Below, piece after piece: positions 16,611-26,175 of a stretch of 64,000 nt of DNA. Each line of letters begins with the position of its first letter. Within the stretch, counting starts at the first letter, position 1. The stretch is from Succinivibrio faecicola (GTDB lineage Bacteria > Pseudomonadota > Gammaproteobacteria > Enterobacterales > Succinivibrionaceae). The notes below the pieces were generated by a model, which searched no databases, was not told the DNA's origin, and was given only the letters and a program-made list of their open reading frames with translations. The translations under genes and the position numbers were made by a program. The stretch is taken from positions 1 to 64,000 of the forward strand of contig NZ_JAGFNY010000005.1 in assembly GCF_019448115.1 (NCBI RefSeq). The letters are read 5' to 3'.

Positions 16611-17831
16611 ATGAGTAATTATCCAAAGACAGCATTAGTTATCAATTGTGGTAGCTCTTCAGTCAAGTTCGCAGTTTTAGATCCTACAGACGGTCACGTT
16701 TTCTTAAACGGTATCGGTGAGGCATTAGGTTTAGAGGATGCACGCATTTCCTGGAAACACAGCGGTGGCGAGAAGACTGAAACTCCTCTTGGTGCAGGCG
16801 CAGGTCATGATAAGGCATTAGCATTCCTTGTAAACAATATTCTTGCAGACGATAAGGCTCTGTTAGACTCAATTGTTGCATGTGGTCATAGAATCGTTCA
16901 GGGCGGTGATATCTATTCACAGCCAACTTTAATTGATGATGAAGTAGAGGAGAACATCAAGAAGGTTATTCCTTTTGCTCCTCTTCACAACCCAGCTCAT
17001 CTGTTAGGTATTGATGCAGCAAGAGAGAATTTCCCTAATATTCCTCATGTAGCAGTTTTTGATACAGCTTTCCATCAGACAATGCCTCCAAAGGCATACC
17101 GTTATGCTATTCCTGAGGAATTCTACACTGATTTACATTTACGTAAATATGGTGCTCACGGAACTTCACATATGTTTATTGCTCAAGAAGCAGCAAAGAT
17201 GCTTGGTAAGCCTCTTGAGGAAACCTGTCTGATTACCTGTCACATGGGTAACGGTGCTTCAGTTTCAGCTGTAAAGAACGGTAAGTGCGTTGATACTTCT
17301 ATGGGTTTAACTCCATTAGATGGTCTTATCATGGGTACCCGCTGCGGTAGCATCGATCCTTCAGTTGTATTCTTCTTATGCGAGAGACTACACAAGACTC
17401 CACAGGAAGTTGAAAAGATCTTCAATAAAGAGTCTGGTATGATGGCTGTTTCTGGTGTTTCATCAGATTTCCGTCCAATTGTTGCTGGTATTCAGGAAGG
17501 TAATGAGCGTTGTACTTTAGCTTTACAGATGTATGCATATCGCTTAGCTAAGTTCATTGCTTCATACTATGTTCCACTTGGACATGTTGATGCAATCGTA
17601 TTCTCTGGTGGTGTAGGTGAGAATGGTCCTACCACACGTAAGTATGTATGTTCAGAGCTTGAAGAAGCATTTGGTATCAAGATTGATAACGATGCAAACT
17701 ATAAGGCTCGTGTATACATGGGTGTTGATCATCAGGTTATTTCAAAGCCTGACTCTTCAGTAAAATTATTTGTTATTGCAACAAACGAAGAGTTAATGAT
17801 TGCACGTTCTGCAATGCAGTTTGTTAAGTAA
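16611..17831 (+). CDS. ackA: Acetate kinase
   Basis: Interconverts acetyl phosphate + ADP and acetate + ATP, the last step of acetate fermentation. 406 aa. Landmarks: VINCGSSSVKFAVLD at the N-terminus, HRIVQGG, FDTAFHQTMP, YGAHGTSHMF, CHMGNGASVSAVKNG, GLTPLDGLIMGTRCGSIDP and FSGGVGENG. Codon use is strongly biased (TTA for Leu, CGT for Arg), as in highly expressed genes. AGG sits about 8 nt upstream. In many gammaproteobacteria pta follows ackA, but here a terminator and an unrelated exporter gene follow, so phosphotransacetylase must be encoded elsewhere. Confidence 0.97.
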   Translation: MSNYPKTALVINCGSSSVKFAVLDPTDGHVFLNGIGEALGLEDARISWKHSGGEKTETPLGAGAGHDKALAFLVNNILADDKALLDSIVACGHRIVQGGDIYSQPTLIDDEVEENIKKVIPFAPLHNPAHLLGIDAARENFPNIPHVAVFDTAFHQTMPPKAYRYAIPEEFYTDLHLRKYGAHGTSHMFIAQEAAKMLGKPLEETCLITCHMGNGASVSAVKNGKCVDTSMGLTPLDGLIMGTRCGSIDPSVVFFLCERLHKTPQEVEKIFNKESGMMAVSGVSSDFRPIVAGIQEGNERCTLALQMYAYRLAKFIASYYVPLGHVDAIVFSGGVGENGPTTRKYVCSELEEAFGIKIDNDANYKARVYMGVDHQVISKPDSSVKLFVIATNEELMIARSAMQFVK

Positions 17832-17859
17832 TCTTCAGAAAAACTGTATTTAAAGAAGA

Positions 17860-17888
17860 CCTTGCATGTGATAATGCAAGGTTTTTTT
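17860..17888 (+). terminator. Intrinsic terminator after ackA
   Basis: 8-bp stem CCTTGCAT/ATGCAAGG with a 6-nt loop, followed by seven T. Confidence 0.9.
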
Positions 17889-17925
17889 GTTATTATATGC
17901 TCAAGTTCAATTAATTAAGGATTAT

Positions 17926-19752
17926 ATGAGTAAGAAAAAAGACATTATCATTCTCGATAAAATGGATGAAAAAGTATCAACCAATTTTGTTAGAGGATAT
18001 AAAACTTTCTGGCCTTTTCTAAAACCATACTTCTTTTGGGCTGTTCTTGGCGTAATTTTAACAATTCCTGTTGGTGCTTTAGACGCTGTTGTAGCATCTT
18101 TCCTTAAACCATTCATGGATAATGTGATGGTTGCACAGGATGCAGAGTTTTCAACGCTCGTTCCTGTTTTTATTATAGGTTTTACCGTGATACAGGGTAT
18201 ATGTATCTATGCTTCAAACATAGTAAATGCCTATGTTGGAAGTAAGGTTTCTATGGATCTTAAAAACGCTCTGTTCAAAAGATTACTTCGTTTTGAATCA
18301 AGATTCTTTGATAAGAATACTTCAGGCTCTGTAATTATGCGTTTTGCTGGTGATGCTGATACAGCAACATCAGGACTTATTGCAAACCTAAAGCTGTTTT
18401 TACAGAAATTTTTCTCTTCATTAGCTCTGGTGGTTGTTTTACTTTACAACTCATGGGAGCTTTCTTTTATTGCTGTTGGTGTTCTTCTTCTTATTGTCTA
18501 CCCAATGAAGATAGTAAGAAAAAGAATCAAGCAGATTACTTTAAGAACTCTGTCCTCTGGCGCAAAGCTTAATACCTACTACTATGAAACATATTCTGGT
18601 ATTAAGACAATCAAGTCTTTCAATCTTCAAGATCAGATGGCTACTTCATATAAGGATAATTACAAATCACTGTTTGTTCTTGGTATGAAGATTGTTCGTG
18701 ACACTAATTGGCTAGCACCTTTCATGCATTTAGTTACAGCCTTTGGTGTAGCAGGAGTTTTATATTTTGGTCTTCATTTAATTGAGACAAAGGATATTAC
18801 AGCAGGAACTTTTGTTGCGTTCCTTGCAGCGCTAATCATGCTATATACTCCTATAAAGAGTATTGGTAATAACTATATTGCAGTTCAAAATTCGCTTTTA
18901 GCTTTAGATCGTATTTCTCAGCTGCTACATGCAGAATCTTTTGAATCTGCAAGTGAGGATGGAAAGGACGAATTAACTGAGATTAAAAAAGACATTACAT
19001 TTGATAATGTTACATTCAGTTATGACGGCGAGAAGACTATTTTAGATAGTATCAGTCTTAAAGTTCCTGTCGGAACAAAAGTTGCTCTCGTTGGTAACTC
19101 TGGCGGTGGTAAATCAACTGTATGCTCATTAATTCCTCGTCTTTACGATATAGATAAAGGCTCTATTAAAGTCGATGGCAAGGATATTAGAGAGTATTCT
19201 CTATCATCACTAAGAGACAAAATCTCAATGGTATTTCAGGATAATTTCCTTTTTGCAGGTACCATTAGAGACAATCTTCTTTATGGTAAGAAAGATGCAA
19301 CGCAAGAGCAGATTGAATTTGCTATAAAGAGTGCATATCTTGATGATTTTATTGATAAATTACCTGACGGTTTAGATACTGTTATCGGCGAGAGAGGTCT
19401 TCTGTTATCCGGCGGACAAAGACAAAGACTTGCTATTGCAAGAGCAATTTTAAAGAATGCACCACTTGTTATTCTTGATGAAGCAACATCAGCTTTGGAT
19501 AACAAGTCAGAAAAGGTGGTTCAGCGTGCTTTAGACAAACTCATGGAAGGCAGAACGACTATTGTTATTGCTCATAGACTTTCTACAGTAATGGATGCTG
19601 ATATGATCTACGTAATTAACGACGGACATATTGTTGAGCAAGGCTCACATCAGCAGCTAGTAGAGTTAGGTGGTGCATATAGCGTTCTATACAAGTCACA
19701 GTTCTCAAAGACTCACAAAAGCACAGAAAGTGAGAAGATAGAGCAAAACTAG
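17926..19752 (+). CDS. msbA: MsbA-like ABC exporter (fused membrane and ATPase domains)
   Basis: Half-transporter of 608 aa that should work as a homodimer. The N-terminal six-helix membrane domain (about 25-310) carries SLKPFMDNVM-type sequence (here SFLKPFMDNVM) typical of MsbA lipid A flippases. The nucleotide-binding domain follows, with Walker A GNSGGGKST, signature LSGGQRQRLAIARA, Walker B LVILDEATSALD and the switch His in IVIAHRLS. I chose the ATG at 17926 (AAGG upstream) over an in-frame TTG at 17887 that sits in the T-run of the ackA terminator. No lpxK is adjacent, so assignment to lipid A transport rests on sequence alone. Another exporter of the same class is possible. Confidence 0.8.
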   Translation: MSKKKDIIILDKMDEKVSTNFVRGYKTFWPFLKPYFFWAVLGVILTIPVGALDAVVASFLKPFMDNVMVAQDAEFSTLVPVFIIGFTVIQGICIYASNIVNAYVGSKVSMDLKNALFKRLLRFESRFFDKNTSGSVIMRFAGDADTATSGLIANLKLFLQKFFSSLALVVVLLYNSWELSFIAVGVLLLIVYPMKIVRKRIKQITLRTLSSGAKLNTYYYETYSGIKTIKSFNLQDQMATSYKDNYKSLFVLGMKIVRDTNWLAPFMHLVTAFGVAGVLYFGLHLIETKDITAGTFVAFLAALIMLYTPIKSIGNNYIAVQNSLLALDRISQLLHAESFESASEDGKDELTEIKKDITFDNVTFSYDGEKTILDSISLKVPVGTKVALVGNSGGGKSTVCSLIPRLYDIDKGSIKVDGKDIREYSLSSLRDKISMVFQDNFLFAGTIRDNLLYGKKDATQEQIEFAIKSAYLDDFIDKLPDGLDTVIGERGLLLSGGQRQRLAIARAILKNAPLVILDEATSALDNKSEKVVQRALDKLMEGRTTIVIAHRLSTVMDADMIYVINDGHIVEQGSHQQLVELGGAYSVLYKSQFSKTHKSTESEKIEQN

Positions 19753-19777
19753 AAACAAGATAATCTAAATAAACTAA

Positions 19778-19810
19778 ATGGGCACTATATATAATGTAGT
19801 GCCCATTTTT
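19778..19810. terminator. Bidirectional terminator between msbA-like gene and ppk1
   Basis: 10-bp stem ATGGGCACTA/TAGTGCCCAT with a T-run to 19810 and A-rich bases on the other side. It lies between convergent genes. Confidence 0.88.
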
Positions 19811-19820
19811 ATCGTTTATC

Positions 19821-21896
19821 TTATTTCTGATCTGATTTTGCAATCTGCTCTTCAACTTCCACTAGATATTCGTGAATATCAATTTGAGAGCGGATCTGCT
19901 TATCGCCTTCTTTTGCCTGAACGTATACGTTCTTCTGGTCTGCATCGATTATTCTTGCCTTGCGATTATCATTCTGCTGAAGTATTAGAATATCTTTGAT
20001 TCGTTTGATAAGGTCAGGATCTACTATTCTTGTACCAACCTCAATTCTTAGATCAAGGTTTCTTTTCATCCAGTCAGCAGAGCTGATGAACAGCTCCTCA
20101 TTTCCTCCATTATTGAAAAGCATTACGCGAGGGTGTTCAAGGAATCTGTCCACAATAGATGTAATATAAATGTTGTCAGACAGATCTTTTACACCTGGCT
20201 TTAAAGCACACATTCCACGTACAATACCGCGAACTTTCACACCGGCTTTAGATGCTTCGTACAGTTTATTAATAATTTCAATATCGACAAGAGCATTAAC
20301 CTTGAAGTTGATTGAGGCTTTTATACCCTGCTTTGCAAAATCAATTTCTCTGTCTATCATGAAATTAATTCTGTCTCTTGCATTTAGTGGAGATACTAGG
20401 AGATTTTCAAATTTTGGTCTTGTGTAAGGATATTCAATAAATGAGAATACGTCATCTACTTCCTTAGTAATCTTTGCATTAGCAGTAAATAGAGCAAAGT
20501 CGGTATAAATCTTTGCTGTTTTCTCATTGAAATTACCTGTACCAATGTGAGCATATCTAACAATGCCACTTTCTTCATGTCTAGTAACAAGACACAGTTT
20601 TGAGTGGATCTTCAGTGTTGGAAGACCGAATAGAACCTTTACCCCTGCATTTGTAAGTCTTGAAGCCCATTTAACGTTGTTAGCCTCATCGAATCTGGCT
20701 TTAAGCTCAACAACCACAGTAACACTCTTGCCGTTATTTGCAGCATGAATAAGAGAGTTGATTACTCGAGAATTGCTTGCAACACGATAAATATTGATCT
20801 TGATGGATGAAACCTTAGGATCATATGAAGCATGTCTTAAAAACTCTGTAAAGTAGTCAAAAGAGTAGTATGGATAGTAAAGAAGAATATCCTTTTTGCC
20901 GATTGCCTCAAAAGGAGTCATTGCGTTGACAAACTGATATGACTTGATCTCACTTAGAGGTCTGTTCTCCATGTCGTCACTTCCAAAGCTTGGGAATGAC
21001 AAGAAATCCTTAAAATTGTGGTATCTGTTTCCAGGCATCATAGAATCAATAGAACTCATTTTGAGTTCCTTTGCCATGAAATTAACCATATTCTCAGGCA
21101 TTTGAGCATCATAGGAGAAGCGAACTGGCATTGCATTTAATCGCTGCTTTAGTGACTCAGACATATTATCAAGAACCGATCTGTCAATATCTCCAACAAG
21201 ATCGTATTCAGCGTCACGGTTCATCTTAATAGAATAAGCTTCAATCTTTTCGTAGGTGAATAGGCCTTTGAAGATTGAGTCTATTCCAACTCTAATAACG
21301 TCATCAAGGAACATAAAAGTAACATTGTTATCCTCAGATGGCATTCTGATAAAGCGAGGGATCTTATCTGTTGGTATCTCGATTAGTGCATGGTAAACAT
21401 CATTACCATCGGTCATATCAACCAGCAAATAAGTAAATTCATCTTTTAAAAAAGAGACAAGATCTGTATCTTCGCCAATGATCACAGGATTAATATGCTT
21501 TAGAACATGTCTTCTAAAATAAGAGTGTACCCATTCATTCTGAGCTTTTGTAATTGAATCAGGATCTCGAAGGAAAATATTGTGATCAGCTAGTTCTACA
21601 AGAAGCTGTTTGTAAATTCTGTTTAAAGTTCTCTGGTATTTGTTAGCTTCGTTCTGAACCTGTCTTAACAGATTAACAGTATCTTCATTTCCCTGAGCCT
21701 TGTTAATGATTACCTGTCTTTTTAACTCTGCAACTCTAACTTTAAAAAACTCATCTAAATTGCTTGAGTAAATACCAAGAAATCTTACTCTTTCAATAAG
21801 TGGAACTGAGGGATCTGCTGCCTCCTGAAGTACACGCGCATTAAAAGATAGCCAGGAAAGTTCTTTTGGCATGATTGAATCACAAACAGGAAGCAT
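19821..21896 (-). CDS. ppk: Polyphosphate kinase 1
   Basis: Makes inorganic polyphosphate from ATP at the inner membrane. 691 aa. The N-terminal domain opens with PKELSWLSFNARVLQEAAD and IERVRFLGIYSSNLDEFFKV. The phospholipase D-like catalytic domains carry the phospho-accepting His segment LKIHSKLCLVTR and the second His segment YAHIGTGNFNEKTAKIYTDF. GAGG precedes the chosen ATG, and the N-terminus has the same length as in E. coli. The exopolyphosphatase gene ppx, often the next gene, is not here. Confidence 0.96.
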   Translation of the reverse strand: MLPVCDSIMPKELSWLSFNARVLQEAADPSVPLIERVRFLGIYSSNLDEFFKVRVAELKRQVIINKAQGNEDTVNLLRQVQNEANKYQRTLNRIYKQLLVELADHNIFLRDPDSITKAQNEWVHSYFRRHVLKHINPVIIGEDTDLVSFLKDEFTYLLVDMTDGNDVYHALIEIPTDKIPRFIRMPSEDNNVTFMFLDDVIRVGIDSIFKGLFTYEKIEAYSIKMNRDAEYDLVGDIDRSVLDNMSESLKQRLNAMPVRFSYDAQMPENMVNFMAKELKMSSIDSMMPGNRYHNFKDFLSFPSFGSDDMENRPLSEIKSYQFVNAMTPFEAIGKKDILLYYPYYSFDYFTEFLRHASYDPKVSSIKINIYRVASNSRVINSLIHAANNGKSVTVVVELKARFDEANNVKWASRLTNAGVKVLFGLPTLKIHSKLCLVTRHEESGIVRYAHIGTGNFNEKTAKIYTDFALFTANAKITKEVDDVFSFIEYPYTRPKFENLLVSPLNARDRINFMIDREIDFAKQGIKASINFKVNALVDIEIINKLYEASKAGVKVRGIVRGMCALKPGVKDLSDNIYITSIVDRFLEHPRVMLFNNGGNEELFISSADWMKRNLDLRIEVGTRIVDPDLIKRIKDILILQQNDNRKARIIDADQKNVYVQAKEGDKQIRSQIDIHEYLVEVEEQIAKSDQK

Positions 21897-22013
21897 ATAA
21901 ACCTCGAATTATTACTAAAAATTAAGGTACCGATACTGATTATAGTATATAAACAACGTAAACTTCAGATTAAATAAATGTTAAAAATATGTAATCAGTC
22001 TTAACAAATCAAT

Positions 22014-22676
22014 TTACTCATCTTCTTTTTCAAAAAGATTGAAAACAGAATGTTCCTGTAAACTGTCTCTTAAAGCAGGAATCGCGTTTACATATCCAAG
22101 GTGTGCTGAGTGAGCAAGGTAATCAGCTCCAATTTCAATTGTTGAATCATCTCTTATGTAAACACGTCCAAGGATATAATTACCTTGAGCTTCACCTACA
22201 AGGTTTATTGCTCTTCTTGCCCAGTAATTTGAGTTTTTCAGATCACTTTCTTTATAGAAGAATAATGAAATTCTAGAACAGATGTAGGCTCTTGTAATTA
22301 GAAAATCTGAATAATGCTTGCTTTTTGTTGATATTGCCTTTTGCATGCATTTTTCAAATTCTTTGTTTAAGGTTTCTGTTTGATATAGGTAAGAGCCGTC
22401 TGAATTTCCTAAAAAAGAGTAAGTCTTCTTTGCAAATCTAGCATCTTTTTCATTGAGAGTTGAATAGTATAGACTTACGATTTCATCGTAATTGTCAGCT
22501 TTTCCAAGACTGCAGTTAAAGCATAGTTCTTTGAAAATATCCTGCAAAGTAGGCTCGCTAACGATAATCTGTTTGTTTTGGATTATCTTCTCTGCAGTTT
22601 CATCTTCAAGAGTGCAACCACTGAATAGAAAGGCAAAAATAATAATGAGCAGTACGGACAGCTGCTTTTTAATCAT
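22014..22676 (-). CDS. Putative lipoprotein with Sel1-like segment
   Basis: 220 aa with a lipoprotein signal: basic start, hydrophobic core, lipobox FSGC and Cys at about residue 21. The mature part is helical. The C-terminal YILGRVYIRDD...GADYLAHSAHLGYVNAIPAL resembles a Sel1/TPR-like repeat. I do not recognise a specific family. It starts 2 bp after the bamE stop, so the two are almost certainly co-transcribed and probably translationally coupled. That suggests, but does not prove, an envelope role. Confidence 0.7.
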   Translation of the reverse strand: MIKKQLSVLLIIIFAFLFSGCTLEDETAEKIIQNKQIIVSEPTLQDIFKELCFNCSLGKADNYDEIVSLYYSTLNEKDARFAKKTYSFLGNSDGSYLYQTETLNKEFEKCMQKAISTKSKHYSDFLITRAYICSRISLFFYKESDLKNSNYWARRAINLVGEAQGNYILGRVYIRDDSTIEIGADYLAHSAHLGYVNAIPALRDSLQEHSVFNLFEKEDE

Positions 22677-22678
22677 AA

Positions 22679-23068
22679 TTATTCTTTTGGTAGCTCTATA
22701 TATTCAGTTGTACTGTTTAAAGCGTTATTTATCTGATTAAAAGAATCAGGTTTCTTGTAATCGCCACCCATGTCGACTAATGTTGTTCCATTGAAAACAA
22801 GAACAAGTCGCTTTACATCAGGTGATGACCAGCCTTCTCTGTAAAAATTGATGTAGTACCATCTGCTCTTATCATATGGATCAATTAACATTGGGCTTCC
22901 AAGTACGTATCTTACCTGCTCTGAACTCATTCCAACTGATAACTGATTTACCAGATCCTGCTCAACGTAATTACCCTGTACAAGATCAGCTCTGTAAGCG
23001 CAAGAGGATGTTAATAATGAAACAGAAGTGAAAACAGAAATTGCTAGTAATAATTTTTTAATCTGCAT
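22679..23068 (-). CDS. bamE: Outer-membrane assembly factor BamE
   Basis: Small lipoprotein of the BAM complex that inserts beta-barrel proteins into the outer membrane. 129 aa with a signal peptide and lipobox LTSSC. The family core is GNYVEQDLVNQLSVGMSSEQ followed by VRYVLGSPMLIDPYDKSRW, which includes the typical G-[ST]-P turn. First gene of a two-gene minus-strand unit with the following lipoprotein. Divergent from grpE. Confidence 0.93.
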   Translation of the reverse strand: MQIKKLLLAISVFTSVSLLTSSCAYRADLVQGNYVEQDLVNQLSVGMSSEQVRYVLGSPMLIDPYDKSRWYYINFYREGWSSPDVKRLVLVFNGTTLVDMGGDYKKPDSFNQINNALNSTTEYIELPKE

Positions 23069-23271
23069 TTTTATAAAACCTTAAATTTGTTTGCATTTAA
23101 TGCTTTGTTTATCTTACCAAATATGTGAAAAATAATATACATGTAAAGCATATAAAGTGATTTACAGTATATATAAATTCAAAATAATGTATTTGATTAT
23201 CTGGTTTAAGATGTAAAAGAACTTAGATTATTTATAAAAAATACAAGAATTTTATTTTTTTTTCATATTTG

Positions 23272-23299
23272 CCCTTGAATTACCAATAACAGCCCCCAT
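23272..23299 (+). promoter_or_regulatory. Sigma-32 heat-shock promoter of grpE
   Basis: CCCTTGAA at 23272-23279 and CCCCAT at 23294-23299, 14 bp apart. This is a near-perfect match to the known sigma-32 consensus (CCCTTGAA, 13-17 bp, CCCCATNT). It lies 40 bp upstream of the grpE start. Confidence 0.9.
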
Positions 23300-23339
23300 C
23301 TTATCTGTAGCGTTAATTTTAATTTTAAAAGAGTTCAAA

Positions 23340-24089
23340 ATGCAGACTGAAGAAACCCAATTTCAACAGAAATTTGAAGAAACATGTGATGCTCAGGAAA
23401 ACATCAATGCTGCAGCAAACGATGCAGACAATGCTTTTCTTGATGAGAATGTAGATGCACAAAATGAGCAGAATACCTGCGAGTGCAAGTCATGCGAGTG
23501 CGAGTCATGTGAGTGCGAACCATGTGAGTGCGAATCATCAGTTGATGTTAAGGCTCTTATGACTGAGAACGAACAGCTAAAGGCACAGATTGAAGCTTTA
23601 GCTAACAAGCATAAAGATGATACCGATCTTCTAAAGCGAGCTCTTGCAGAAAGTGAAAATCAGAAAAAGCGTATTGAAGCTGATGTTGAGCGCGAAAAGA
23701 AGTATGGTAACGAGAAGATTTTAAAGGCTCTTTTACCTGTAGTTGATTCACTAGAACTTGCTTTAAAGCATTCTAATCATGATGACCCTGCTGTAAAGCC
23801 AACAATTGAAGGAGTTCAGAATACTGTAACTCTATTATTAAAAGAGCTTTCACACTTTGGTGTTGAGGTATCAGATCCAGAAGGCTTAGAGTTTGATCCT
23901 AACATTCATCAGGCAATCTCAATGGCTCCTAGTGCACAGGTTAAGGCAAATCATGTACTTTCTGTAATGCAGAAAGGTTACATCCTAAACGGAAGAGTTG
24001 TTCGTCCTGCAATGGTAATTGTTTCAAGCGGAGCTCCTGCATCCACTGCAGAGGAAGACAAAAAAAATTCAATAAATATTGAAGCATAG
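23340..24089 (+). CDS. grpE: Nucleotide exchange factor GrpE with Cys-rich N-terminal repeat
   Basis: Cochaperone that releases ADP from DnaK. 249 aa, longer than the usual 195-200 because of an acidic N-terminal extension. The coiled-coil dimerisation region runs from about 70 to 130, and the beta domain at the C-terminus has GVEVSDPEGLEFDPNIHQA and VMQKGYILNGRVVRPAMVIV. Residues 47-66 are four copies of a CECxx pentapeptide (Cys 47, 49, 52, 54, 57, 59, 62, 64), encoded by a 15-bp tandem repeat at 23478-23537. First gene of grpE-dnaK-dnaJ, under a sigma-32 promoter. Confidence 0.95.
   Translation: MQTEETQFQQKFEETCDAQENINAAANDADNAFLDENVDAQNEQNTCECKSCECESCECEPCECESSVDVKALMTENEQLKAQIEALANKHKDDTDLLKRALAESENQKKRIEADVEREKKYGNEKILKALLPVVDSLELALKHSNHDDPAVKPTIEGVQNTVTLLLKELSHFGVEVSDPEGLEFDPNIHQAISMAPSAQVKANHVLSVMQKGYILNGRVVRPAMVIVSSGAPASTAEEDKKNSINIEA
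23478..23537 (+). repeat. 15-bp tandem repeat, four units, inside grpE
   Basis: Four in-frame units of the form TGY-GAG-TGC-RAR-YCA encode CECKS, CECES, CECEP and CECES. Units differ only at a few bases, so recent expansion is likely. Confidence 0.9.
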
Positions 24090-24090
24090 A

Positions 24091-24120
24091 CTTGAAATAT
24101 AAAAACGCTATCTCCATTTA
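24091..24120 (+). promoter_or_regulatory. Sigma-32 promoter of dnaK
   Basis: CTTGAA at 24091-24096, 15-bp spacer, CTCCATTTA at 24112-24120. One mismatch from the consensus CCCCATNTA. It lies 60 bp upstream of dnaK, inside the grpE-dnaK gap, so dnaK can be transcribed alone at higher level. Confidence 0.8.
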
Positions 24121-24180
24121 GGGTAATAGAAAGAATTTAAATTAGGAACAACCTAAAAAGAATTTAAGAGGAAATACAAA

Positions 24181-26103
24181 ATGGGAAAGATTATTGGTAT
24201 TGACTTAGGTACAACAAACTCATGCGTTGCTGTATTAGATGGCGACAAGGTTCGCGTACTTGAGAATTCAGAAGGTCGTCGTACTACACCTTCAATCGTT
24301 GCTTATGCTAAAGATGGTGAAATCATCGTTGGTGATGCTGCAAAGCGTCAGGCTGTAACCAATCCTAAGAACACTTTATTCGCTATCAAGCGTTTAATCG
24401 GTCGTCGTTATGAGGATAGCGAGGTTCAGCGTGATATCGGTATTATGCCATTCAAGATCACCAAGGCTGACAACGGTGATGCATGGGTAGAGGTTGATGA
24501 CAAGAAGTTAGCTCCTCCACAGATTTCTGCTGAAGTTTTAAAGAAGATGAAGAAGACTGCAGAGGATATCTTAGGTGAGGAAGTTACAGAAGCAGTTATT
24601 ACCTGTCCTGCATACTTCAACGATTCACAGCGTCAGGCTACTAAGGATGCTGGTCGTATTGCTGGTTTAAATGTAAAGCGTATCATCAACGAGCCTACCG
24701 CAGCTGCTATTGCTTACGGTGAGGATAAGGCAAAGGGCGAGCAGAAGATTGCTGTTTATGACTTAGGTGGTGGTACCTTCGATATTTCAATTATTGATAT
24801 CGATGAGTTAGATGGCGAGAAGACTTTCGAAGTACTAGCTACTAACGGTGATACTCACTTAGGTGGTGAGGATTTTGATAACCGTATCGTTGATTTCTTA
24901 ATCGATGAGTTCAAGGCAGAGCAGGGTGTTGATTTACGAGCTGATCCATTAGCTCTTCAGCGTTTAAAGGAAGCTGCTGAAAAGGCTAAGATTGAGCTTT
25001 CTTCATCACAGCAGACTGATGTAAACCTACCATACATCACAGCTGATGCAACTGGTCCTAAGCACATGAACATCAAGATCACCCGTTCAAAGCTTGAGTC
25101 TTTAGTAGAGGATCTTGTTTCAAGAACCTTAGATCCTGTTAAGACAGCTCTTTCAGACGCTGGTTTATCACCATCAGATGTTAACGATGTAATCTTAGTT
25201 GGTGGTCAGTCACGTATGCCAATGGTTCAGAAGTTAGTTGCTGACTTCTTCGGCAAAGAGCCACGTAAGGATGTTAACCCAGATGAGGCAGTTGCTATGG
25301 GTGCTGCTATTCAGGGTGGCGTTTTAACAGGTGACAAGAAGGACGTTCTGTTATTAGACGTAACTCCACTTTCATTAGGTATTGAGACCTTAGGTGGTGT
25401 TATGACTACTCTTATCGAGAAGAACACAACTATTCCTACTAAGAAGTCACAGGTATTCTCAACAGCTGAAGACAATCAGCCTGCAGTAACCATCCATGTA
25501 CTTCAGGGTGAGAGAAAGAGAGCTGCTGACAACAAGTCATTAGGTCAGTTCAACCTAGAAGGTATTGAACCTGCACCACGTGGCATGGCTCAGATTGAGG
25601 TTACCTTTGATATCGATGCTGATGGTTTAATCCATGTTTCAGCAAAGGACAAGAAGACAGGTAAAGAGCAGAAGATCACTATTCAGTCATCTTCAGGTCT
25701 ATCAGATGAAGACATCAAGCGTATGGTACGTGAGGCAGAGGAGCACTCAGCTGAAGATAAGAAGTTTGAGGAATTAGCTTCTGCACGTAACAGGGCCGAT
25801 GCGACATCTCACCAGATCAAGAAGCAGTTAGCAGATCTTGGTGATAAGATCTCTGAGGATGATAAGACCAAGATCAATAAGGCTTTAGCTGAGCTTGAGA
25901 TGGCAGCCCGCGGCGATGATAAGGAAAAGATTGAGAATGCTGAAAAGGCTGTACTAGAAGCTGCTTCTGCAATTATGCAGGCTCAGCAGGCACAGGCTCA
26001 AGCACAGCAGGCTCAGTCAGCAGGTGCAAACCAGTCATCTAACAGCAAGGACGACAATGTTGTAGATGCTGAGTTTGAAGAAGTAAACGACGATAAGAAA
26101 TAA
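24181..26103 (+). CDS. dnaK: Molecular chaperone DnaK (Hsp70)
   Basis: ATP-driven chaperone working with DnaJ and GrpE. 640 aa. The ATPase domain starts [16 protein letters not shown] and has the phosphate loops [14 protein letters not shown] and [12 protein letters not shown]. The linker [18 protein letters not shown] leads into the substrate-binding domain. The C-terminal lid has a Gln/Ala-rich stretch ([13 protein letters not shown]) and ends [13 protein letters not shown], the family-type EEV tail. Codon use is heavily biased, as for abundant proteins. AGAGGA precedes the ATG. A hairpin lies between it and dnaJ. Confidence 0.99.
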   Translation: MGKIIGIDLGTTNSCVAVLDGDKVRVLENSEGRRTTPSIVAYAKDGEIIVGDAAKRQAVTNPKNTLFAIKRLIGRRYEDSEVQRDIGIMPFKITKADNGDAWVEVDDKKLAPPQISAEVLKKMKKTAEDILGEEVTEAVITCPAYFNDSQRQATKDAGRIAGLNVKRIINEPTAAAIAYGEDKAKGEQKIAVYDLGGGTFDISIIDIDELDGEKTFEVLATNGDTHLGGEDFDNRIVDFLIDEFKAEQGVDLRADPLALQRLKEAAEKAKIELSSSQQTDVNLPYITADATGPKHMNIKITRSKLESLVEDLVSRTLDPVKTALSDAGLSPSDVNDVILVGGQSRMPMVQKLVADFFGKEPRKDVNPDEAVAMGAAIQGGVLTGDKKDVLLLDVTPLSLGIETLGGVMTTLIEKNTTIPTKKSQVFSTAEDNQPAVTIHVLQGERKRAADNKSLGQFNLEGIEPAPRGMAQIEVTFDIDADGLIHVSAKDKKTGKEQKITIQSSSGLSDEDIKRMVREAEEHSAEDKKFEELASARNRADATSHQIKKQLADLGDKISEDDKTKINKALAELEMAARGDDKEKIENAEKAVLEAASAIMQAQQAQAQAQQAQSAGANQSSNSKDDNVVDAEFEEVNDDKK

Positions 26104-26123
26104 TCAGTTTACTAACTGCAACA

Positions 26124-26154
26124 AAAAGGTAGGAGGAGGGATCCTCCTGCCTTT
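26124..26154 (+). other. Hairpin between dnaK and dnaJ
   Basis: Arms AAGGTAGGAGGA and TCCTCCTGCCTT (one mismatch, 4-nt loop) with only a short T stretch after. Possibly a partial terminator or processing site that lowers dnaJ relative to dnaK. Confidence 0.6.
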
Positions 26155-26175
26155 TGCTAATTGTAAGAGGTTAAT

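Noticed and set aside
17887-17925. Upstream TTG start adding 13 residues to the MsbA-like exporter
   Set aside because: It lies in the T-run of the ackA terminator and has no ribosome-binding site; the ATG at 17926 has AAGG upstream.
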